A stretch of 9,746 nucleotides of DNA from Anaerolineae bacterium (GTDB lineage: Bacteria > Chloroflexota > Anaerolineae > JAADDB01): assembly GCA_015486895.1 (NCBI GenBank), contig WFQT01000293.1:1-9746 (forward strand), given 5' to 3'. A program made the translations under genes and the position numbers. The notes under the pieces are model-generated. The model searched no databases and was not told the DNA's origin. It worked only from the letters and a program-made list of their open reading frames with translations. This document shows, in pieces, positions 5,423-9,746 of this stretch; positions within the stretch are counted from its first letter, which is position 1, and the number at the start of each line of letters is the position of its first letter.

Positions 5423-7720
5423 TTATGTCTCCTCAACAATTTCGAAGTGCGTTGTAGGTACAGAAACGCGAACCAAAGTGCCTTTTCCTGGCCGACTCTC
5501 AATGTAGAAGTTACCATTTATCAAGGCTGTTCTTTCTTGCATTCCAACAATACCCAAGTGCGTACTTTCATCTACGAGAATGTTCTTATCAAACCCACAG
5601 CCCCAATCCTGGACTTCGAGGTTGAGGCGCGATTCTGTGCTCTGAAGCAGGATACGAATACGATCGGTATGGGCATGCTTCCTGGCATTGGTGAGTGCTT
5701 CCTGGGCAATGCGGAAAATAGCTGTCTCCGCAAATGAAGGAATCTCAAGGGGGACACTCAAGTTTGCCGAGAATTCAAGTTGCCAACCCTCGCGTTGAGC
5801 GACAGCCGCTGCATATTGTCGTAAGCCATCAATGAGTGATAAATCTTCAATCTGAGCAGGACGAAGTTCTGCAACAATCCGCCTGGATTCCTCAATGGCC
5901 TCACTGATACGATCATGAGCCTGGGCGATTTCTTTCTTGACCGGTTCCCCAATGTCTGTTTCAATCGTTTCCAATGCGTTAAGGTGCATGTTTGAACTTA
6001 TCAATAGTTGCATAAGACTGTCGTGTAAATCCAATCCTAATAGTCTTCGCTCTTCCTCCTGTACGTGTGACAGCTTTTGTATCAACAGTCGCAATCTAAC
6101 CTCTTTGTCCGACAATTTTTGGTACAGGTGAGCATTCACCAGTGCGATAGCTGCTTGGTCAGCGAGTAGCCCAAGAATGCGAAGGTCGTCGCTGCTAAAT
6201 GTACTACGATCACTTAGTTTAACATACAGAACGCCAGCAACATGACCCTCTTGTTTCAACGGAAAGCCTGCCGCCGCCTGTATTTTCGCAGCAGGTGCGG
6301 ACGATTTAGTCAGGTGTCGGGACGTATTTCGCTTGTTTACCACTTTATATTCTCTTGTTCGAACCACTGTCGTCACCAAATTATCTGGTGCAGGGGCCGG
6401 TTCAGTAGGGTGATCAACTTGTGACGATAGCGCACTAACTATGAATTCTAGACTGTCGCTTTCCTCCTTGTAAAGGAAGATATGTACTTCGAACGCATGA
6501 ACCAAACGAAGAGCGCTGGAAGCAATGGTATCCAATACTTTGCCGGGCTCTAATGTACTGGTTAATTGCAGGCCTACGTTACGAAGAGCCTCTAATTCAG
6601 AAATCCGGGCTTTAAGGCGAAATTCGCGCCTCAATAACTCGTTCATCATACTATTGAACGTATTTGCCAATTGTGCTAATTCGTCACGCCCTTTTACCTT
6701 TACAGGCTCATCTAATTTACCTTCGGCAACGCGATCTGCTCCTCCTAACAATGCCGCAATGCCAGTGTTAATCTGCCGTAAGGTTAGTGCTGTCACTGTT
6801 GTCACAGGTATCGACACTGTTATTGCCACTAACAAACTAATCAACATCAAGAGATTAATTGTAGACGAGAGATTTTGCCAGGCTAATGATAGCCTCAGGG
6901 TTGATTGCGGCTGTATCTTTTGTGCTAAAATCTCTTGACTCATGTGGAACAGAATGGCAGCGAAATTTGCAAAAAGGGAAAGCTGTTCGTCGCGTTCGTT
7001 AACGATCTGCAAACTTATTGATTGGATGTCTGAGAAAGCTTTGTATAAGCTTTGGGCTAATCGCTGTTCCTGTGCAGTTGTCGCCATTGCACTATATTGT
7101 ATATATTGTTGTTGAAGGTTTACCGTGGCATCGGAAAGACGTACCATTTTAGCTTCTTTGGAGGTGGTGAGCGATGACATTACGATAAGTGCCATTTCTC
7201 GTATACTCTTCTCCATGCTGGTGACGTTTCTTTGGTAAACTACGTTGCTGACGTGGTTTGCTGCAATGGGGCCTGAGAGCAGTCTCATTGCTACGGATTG
7301 AGCAGCTTCCAGCGATTGAAGATCACGAGTCTGGGCGTCTCGTAATTGGATTAATGTTTTTCCGATTCTTTCTGCGTTCTGGTATGACATACGTAATTGC
7401 TCGGCCCAGGATGTCTCCAAGTTATCGTCTGTCAAAGACTGGTATGTGTCCAATTCTTTTGCAAACGCGCTTAGATGATGGTTGAATTGCTCGGCGTAGC
7501 CCGGCTCTCCTTCCATCAAGTATCTGTATAGGGCGGCTTCAGCATCACGCAATTGCGCATGCATTTCCAAAGCCACAATTTGCTCCCGGATGGTTACATC
7601 CTCAGCCTTTCTCAGGGATGAGGGGATTGCATGGGCAAGGAAAGCTAGCGCTAATAAACTCACCAGTAGGGCAATAGCCAAGAGAATGACTGATAGCAAT
7701 AATTTGGTTCTGATATGCAT
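5423..7720 (-). CDS. Membrane sensor histidine kinase with HAMP, GAF and HisKA_3 domains
   Basis: Sensor kinase of 765 residues. Membrane segment 1 is at about 7-31. An outer region of about 255 residues, predicted wholly helical and rich in Gln/Glu/Leu, recalls four-helix-bundle sensor domains. Membrane segment 2 (about 289-313) leads into HAMP (about 314-366, with GRDELAQLANTFNSM) and a short signalling helix. A GAF domain follows (about 388-535). The dimerisation/phosphoacceptor domain is HisKA_3 type with His566 in LLGLDLHDSLMQLL. The ATPase domain has Asn678 (EALTNARKHAH), the DWGCGF loop at 705-710 and GIVGMQER at 723-730. It pairs with the NarL-type regulator five bases downstream. The ATG at 7720 has only a distant GGAAAG upstream, but no other in-frame start exists. 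Unlike a classical sugar sensor it combines an outer and a cytoplasmic sensory domain. The signal is unknown. Confidence 0.95.
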   Translation of the reverse strand: MHIRTKLLLSVILLAIALLVSLLALAFLAHAIPSSLRKAEDVTIREQIVALEMHAQLRDAEAALYRYLMEGEPGYAEQFNHHLSAFAKELDTYQSLTDDNLETSWAEQLRMSYQNAERIGKTLIQLRDAQTRDLQSLEAAQSVAMRLLSGPIAANHVSNVVYQRNVTSMEKSIREMALIVMSSLTTSKEAKMVRLSDATVNLQQQYIQYSAMATTAQEQRLAQSLYKAFSDIQSISLQIVNERDEQLSLFANFAAILFHMSQEILAQKIQPQSTLRLSLAWQNLSSTINLLMLISLLVAITVSIPVTTVTALTLRQINTGIAALLGGADRVAEGKLDEPVKVKGRDELAQLANTFNSMMNELLRREFRLKARISELEALRNVGLQLTSTLEPGKVLDTIASSALRLVHAFEVHIFLYKEESDSLEFIVSALSSQVDHPTEPAPAPDNLVTTVVRTREYKVVNKRNTSRHLTKSSAPAAKIQAAAGFPLKQEGHVAGVLYVKLSDRSTFSSDDLRILGLLADQAAIALVNAHLYQKLSDKEVRLRLLIQKLSHVQEEERRLLGLDLHDSLMQLLISSNMHLNALETIETDIGEPVKKEIAQAHDRISEAIEESRRIVAELRPAQIEDLSLIDGLRQYAAAVAQREGWQLEFSANLSVPLEIPSFAETAIFRIAQEALTNARKHAHTDRIRILLQSTESRLNLEVQDWGCGFDKNILVDESTHLGIVGMQERTALINGNFYIESRPGKGTLVRVSVPTTHFEIVEET

Positions 7721-7772
7721 TGGATGATTATGCTTTCCTTCTAATGAAAGGACTTCACATTGTGGCTATTCT

Positions 7773-7778
7773 ATCATA
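7773..7778 (-). promoter_or_regulatory. Possible -10 box of the kinase-regulator operon
   Basis: On the minus strand TATGAT (five of six -10 bases), embedded in TTTATGATAGAAT, lies about 53 bases before the kinase ATG. No convincing -35 is seen at 16-18 bp, so the promoter may be activator-dependent or may be a chance AT-rich match. The rest of 7721-7840 contains nothing else I can identify. Confidence 0.25.
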
Positions 7779-7840
7779 AATACGGATACCTTAACAGATG
7801 TTTCGTTACAGGCAAGTGGATTCCATATAGCTCTGACGCC

Positions 7841-8215
7841 TTAGCCTAACTTTTGCGCAATCAGAAACGGTTTCATCAAAAACTGCATAAGATTTAAAGA
7901 TTTTCTGAGTTTTCTGCGGCGCTTTTGCTGAGGACGTTTCCCCGATAGGCGTAACACTTTGTCTGCAAAGACGCTGCAGTCACTGAACTTTAACAACTGA
8001 CCTCTGAAATCCTGGCTGACCTGTACAGACACGTGGGCAGCTACCTGCGCTTGTTGTTTGATTCCCAGCATTTTCGGGGAGAGTGCGTTGTCCGTCGGTT
8101 AGGCTTCTCTACTCAACCAGACAGTTGCCTAGCGGATGAGGTTGGCAGCGAAGACAACCAAGTGCTCCTGGAGGTGGGTGGCAGGTTCAGAACGCATATA
8201 GAATGGATCAAGAAT
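7841..8215 (-). pseudogene. Decayed 3' end of a transposase-like gene
   Basis: Reading the minus strand in the frame that stops at 7841 gives a C-terminal protein fragment of about 125 codons interrupted by two stops, TAG at 8129-8131 and TAA at 8099-8101. The text before and across the first stop, THLQEHLVVFAANLIR-stop-ATVWL, recalls the C-terminal part of DDE transposases in which RWA would be expected. The TAG is then one base from Trp TGG. The downstream part (QVAAHVSVQVS, LLKFSDCSVFADKVLRL, a basic stretch, and the end LMKPFLIAQKLG) continues in the same frame. No intact 5' portion or terminal inverted repeats are visible, and the vapBC promoter begins where it fades out. The family assignment is from memory of such C-termini. 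An alternative is a chance frame, made less likely by the continuity across the stops. Confidence 0.5.
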
Positions 8216-8223
8216 AGGCAATC

Positions 8224-8274
8224 TTGATAAACAGGGGCAATAGTTTAAAATGTAAGGGAAAATTATATATGATT
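8224..8274 (+). promoter_or_regulatory. Promoter and candidate operator of the toxin-antitoxin operon
   Basis: TTGATA (8224-8229, five of six -35 bases), 16 bp, then TAAAAT (8246-8251, five of six -10 bases). Transcription would begin near 8258, about 40 nt before the antitoxin ATG. Across and after that start lies a near-palindrome AATTATATATGATT (8261-8274, one mismatched pair), a good place for the AbrB-type antitoxin to bind and repress its own operon. The autoregulation is known for such modules; this particular site is inferred. Confidence 0.5.
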
Positions 8275-8298
8275 CTCTTTTCTGCAGGAGTAAGGACT

Positions 8299-8559
8299 AT
8301 GAATGTAATAACCACTATCACATCAAAAAGCCAGGTGACCATTCCTAAGGCCGTCCGTAAGGCATTGAACTTACGGGCCAAGGATCGACTGCTGGTTACC
8401 ATACAAGGGGATTACATTGTGATGATCCCGGTGCGATCGCGTCCACTGTCGGAACTATTTGGCAGTCTGCCCGTTGATCGTCCTTTCCCCGGCCGTGATG
8501 CCATCCGTGCGGAAATTCACCGGGAGTTGGGACAACGGATCGCCAAGGAGGAAGAATAA
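8299..8559 (+). CDS. vapB: AbrB/SpoVT-type antitoxin (VapB-like)
   Basis: Small DNA-binding antitoxin, 86 residues. The ATG at 8299 is chosen because AGGAG lies eight bases upstream and the product then begins directly with the swapped-hairpin domain. An upstream in-frame ATG at 8224 overlaps the promoter and is rejected. Residues 1-47 are a typical AbrB/SpoVT DNA-binding domain (ITSKSQVTIPKAVRKAL, then KDRLLVTIQGDYIVMIPV). The C-terminal half (about 48-86, GSLPVDRPFPGRDAIR, then a Glu/Arg-rich helix) is the expected toxin-binding tail. It shares one base with the toxin start (TAATG), so the two are translationally coupled with the antitoxin made first. It probably neutralises the PIN toxin and represses the operon. 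Confidence 0.92.
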   Translation: MNVITTITSKSQVTIPKAVRKALNLRAKDRLLVTIQGDYIVMIPVRSRPLSELFGSLPVDRPFPGRDAIRAEIHRELGQRIAKEEE

Positions 8560-8984
8560 TGCGGGCCTACGTAGATGCCAATGTCATTTTGCGCTTCATC
8601 ACCGGTGATCCGCCCGAGATGGCACGAGAGGCGAAGGCGCTCTTTGAGGCAGCGGATCGGGGTGAAATCACGTTGGCGCTGGATGAAATCATCGTGGTAG
8701 AGGTCGTGTGGGTATTGCACTCCTTTTACAAGATCGAGAAAAACAAGATCAAACAGGTAATGCAGGCGTTCATCGCCAACGAAGGGGTTGAGATGGCTGA
8801 CAAAATGGACATTCTCCTGGCGTTGACGCTTTTCGCTGACAAGAATGTTGACTTTGCCGATGCGCTGGTCAGCGTGCATATGAATCAGAATGATGTGCGA
8901 GGCATCTTCACGTTCGACAGGGATTTTGACCGCTTGCCTGGGGTGAAACGCCTGACGCCCGGCCCAACGCCTTTTGCCGGCTGA
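8559..8984 (+). CDS. vapC: PIN-domain ribonuclease toxin (VapC family)
   Basis: Predicted metal-dependent ribonuclease toxin, 141 residues, the full length of a VapC-type PIN protein. The conserved acidic residues are all visible: Asp6 in YVDANVILRF, Glu48 in VVEVVWVL, Asp98 and Asp101 in VDFADALV, and Asp120 in FTFDRDFDRL. The active site therefore appears intact. GAGG within the last antitoxin codons provides the ribosome-binding site, and the ATG overlaps the antitoxin TAA by one base. Such toxins cut tRNA or rRNA when the antitoxin is degraded; the RNA target here is unknown. The pair lies between a decayed transposase-like fragment and the relic of another antitoxin-like gene, which suits an accessory module gained by transfer. 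Confidence 0.93.
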   Translation: MRAYVDANVILRFITGDPPEMAREAKALFEAADRGEITLALDEIIVVEVVWVLHSFYKIEKNKIKQVMQAFIANEGVEMADKMDILLALTLFADKNVDFADALVSVHMNQNDVRGIFTFDRDFDRLPGVKRLTPGPTPFAG

Positions 8985-9014
8985 TTACTTCACGACTGCT
9001 CACTGATTAAAAGT

Positions 9015-9146
9015 ATGTTGGAAGTAGAAGAAATTAAACCTGCTATCACTTTGCTGCCTCCCTCCGAGTTAGTAGATTTCAGTGTGTGGTTCAAGAATTT
9101 TGAAGCACAAGTGTGGGATACGCAGATCGAGGAGGATATCAAGGGA
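9015..9146 (+). pseudogene. Truncated antitoxin-like gene (5' part only)
   Basis: The first 44 codons from the ATG at 9015 read VEEIKPAITLLPPSELVDFS, then WF, AQVWDTQIEEDIKG. This is the N-terminal pattern of a family of roughly 60-80 residue antitoxin-like proteins often found upstream of RelE/ParE-type toxins (hydrophobic-Pro-Pro helix, WF motif, WDxQIExD). Where a Lys-Leu-Asp and Ala-rich tail would be expected, the frame runs into a GC-rich palindromic repeat and becomes repeat-coded residues until a TGA at 9237. No partner toxin follows and no ribosome-binding site precedes the ATG. I read it as a gene cut by repeat insertion or recombination. The family recognition is from pattern memory only. 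Confidence 0.45.
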
Positions 9147-9167
9147 GTCGGCATGGGCCTGCGGCCT

Positions 9168-9191
9168 GCCTGTGCGAGCACGCAGACAGGC
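9168..9191. repeat. Small bulged palindrome at the antitoxin breakpoint
   Basis: Arms GCCTGT-GCG and CGC-AG-ACAGGC around the loop AGCA: nine base pairs with a two-base bulge (AG) directly after the CGC of the 3' arm. It sits about 20 bp after the point where the antitoxin-like reading frame loses its family pattern. It resembles a dispersed intergenic repeat, and only one copy is in the window. Confidence 0.5.
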
Positions 9192-9250
9192 GCACCACAG
9201 CGGATGAAAATAATCAGTGTTTTACGTGTTTGTCCGTGAGCTAGTTTCAG

Positions 9251-9315
9251 AGGGAGACCTCTCCCCCAAGCTGCGCTACGCTTAGCTTTTCCCCCTCTCC
9301 GAGGCGGAGAGGGGG
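9251..9315. repeat. Compound palindromic repeat: C-rich hairpin with a smaller palindrome beside it
   Basis: An 11-bp perfect hairpin CCCCCTCTCCG / CGGAGAGGGGG with loop AGG occupies 9291-9315. Upstream, CCTCTCCCCC (9258-9267) repeats the same C-rich arm. Between the two C-rich copies sits a small palindrome at 9268-9288: AAGCT-GCG, loop CTA, CGC-TT-AGCTT. There is no T-run after either strand, so it is not a standard terminator. It looks like an intergenic repeat carrying a second mini-palindrome inside it. Confidence 0.6.
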
Positions 9316-9316
9316 G

Positions 9317-9344
9317 GGCTGGCCAACCAAATGGTCGGCCAGCC
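9317..9344. repeat. Hairpin-forming inverted repeat GGCTGGCC / GGCCAGCC
   Basis: Perfect 8-bp arms GGCTGGCC and GGCCAGCC, then an A-C mismatch, then ACC/GGT pairs closing an AAAT loop. It directly abuts the C-rich hairpin and precedes the open frame that leaves the window. No T-run follows. It may be part of the same repeat cluster. Confidence 0.5.
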
Positions 9345-9389
9345 GGGGAGGACCAAGACAGCTACTGGCGATTGGGTAGCATCGCCGCC

Positions 9390-9746
9390 ATGCACGCCAG
9401 CCTGGGCCGGGGGGACGGCTGGGTCACCGGTGACCAGGCAGACCCGATGATCCCGGCCTGGTCGGATGCGGAACTGGCCGAGATACGACGGTTGCGCTCC
9501 CTCTATTCTGTGTCAGGGCTGAAAGCGCCTCCTCCCGAGGTGGCTGTGTTGACCGATCCGTTCGGTGAGGGCTTTTGCTACCATCTTGGCGGGCGGTTAG
9601 CGAGACAGCAGGCGCTAGATACCGACCGACGCAAGTTCGTGGAGAGTCTGTTCACCCACGGACTCGGCTTTAACACCTTGACCGTTGACGATGTACTGGC
9701 AGAGCTGGAGCGGCTGGCCGCATACAAGGCTATTTTGGCAATCAAC
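9390..9746 (+). CDS. Partial protein, glycoside-hydrolase-like (5' end unclear, 3' end outside window)
   Basis: An open frame runs from 9240 to the right edge. The only possible starts are TTG at 9372 and ATG at 9390, neither with a ribosome-binding site. Protein-like text already begins about 9360 (SYWRLGSIAAMHASLG), so the true 5' part may have been lost to the repeat cluster. Later text includes a helix-rich WSDAELAEIRRLRSLY, then EVAVLTDPFGEGFCYH, and near the edge GLGFNTLTVDDVLAELERL and YKAILAIN. The pattern (a new beta-strand opening a Rossmann-like domain, a Gly-x-x-x-x-Leu-x-x-Asp-Val step, then a YKxxxxxN strand) recalls the trimerisation domain of GH42-type beta-galactosidases and related hydrolases. 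It is visibly GC-richer than the transporter genes. The identification is tentative. Confidence 0.4.
   Translation, partial: MHASLGRGDGWVTGDQADPMIPAWSDAELAEIRRLRSLYSVSGLKAPPPEVAVLTDPFGEGFCYHLGGRLARQQALDTDRRKFVESLFTHGLGFNTLTVDDVLAELERLAAYKAILAIN

Noticed and set aside
6525..6938. Plus-strand open frame of 137 codons inside the kinase gene
   Set aside because: It is a shadow of the kinase HAMP/linker coding region, whose own frame carries clear conserved motifs.
8033..8227. Plus-strand open frame of 64 codons before the toxin-antitoxin operon
   Set aside because: It lies opposite the transposase-like relic, which gives the more protein-like text; no ribosome-binding site or family pattern is seen.
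9291..9315. C-rich hairpin as an intrinsic terminator
   Set aside because: Neither strand has a T-run after the stem; the TTTT lies before the stem on the plus strand. It is better read as a repeat.
1..9746. CRISPR array, tRNA or rRNA genes
   Set aside because: No regularly spaced direct repeats, no cloverleaf-like segment and no rRNA-like stretch was seen on either strand.

Overview
The window looks like a piece of a moderate-GC bacterial genome, most likely a member of the phylum Chloroflexota. The main clue is the spacer that follows the lipobox of the complete solute-binding lipoprotein: a Thr/Pro/Val-rich linker containing VIEKVVTKEVV, a style common in lipoproteins of that phylum. The sugar-transport gene content and the short dispersed palindromes at the right end fit with this. 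The assignment is an inference from style, not a proven placement.

Left part (1-4134, all minus strand): genes of a CUT1-type sugar ABC importer, read from right to left. The order is a MalG-type permease (GTG start), a solute-binding lipoprotein, a MalF-type permease, and then a second, paralogous solute-binding lipoprotein that runs off the left edge. No ATPase gene is present, so the energising subunit must be encoded elsewhere. A good sigma-70-like promoter lies just upstream of the first gene. A stable hairpin sits between the first binding protein and the MalF-type gene. The second binding protein has its own extended -10 promoter.

Middle (4135-7840): a gap of about 620 bp without a convincing gene, then a two-component system on the same strand. 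It consists of a NarL/FixJ-type response regulator and, just upstream with translational coupling, a membrane sensor histidine kinase (all-helical outer domain, HAMP, GAF, HisKA_3, HATPase_c). Its position behind the transporter operon suggests, but does not prove, that it controls sugar uptake.

Right part (7841-9746): an accessory, scarred region. It holds the decayed 3' end of what looks like a transposase gene on the minus strand (two in-frame stops). Next comes an intact AbrB-type antitoxin / PIN-domain toxin pair (VapBC type) with its own promoter, then the 5' part of a second antitoxin-like gene. That gene is cut off by a cluster of small palindromic repeats. Last is a GC-richer open frame that lacks a clean start, resembles the C-terminal part of a glycoside-hydrolase-like protein, and continues past the window.

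The transporter and kinase genes form one plausible sense-and-import unit. The right end records insertion, decay and toxin-antitoxin acquisition. I see no wholly new defence or biosynthetic system. The most unusual items are the rearranged transporter order with tandem binding proteins, the orphan Shine-Dalgarno with a short leader frame, and the bulged mini-palindromes.
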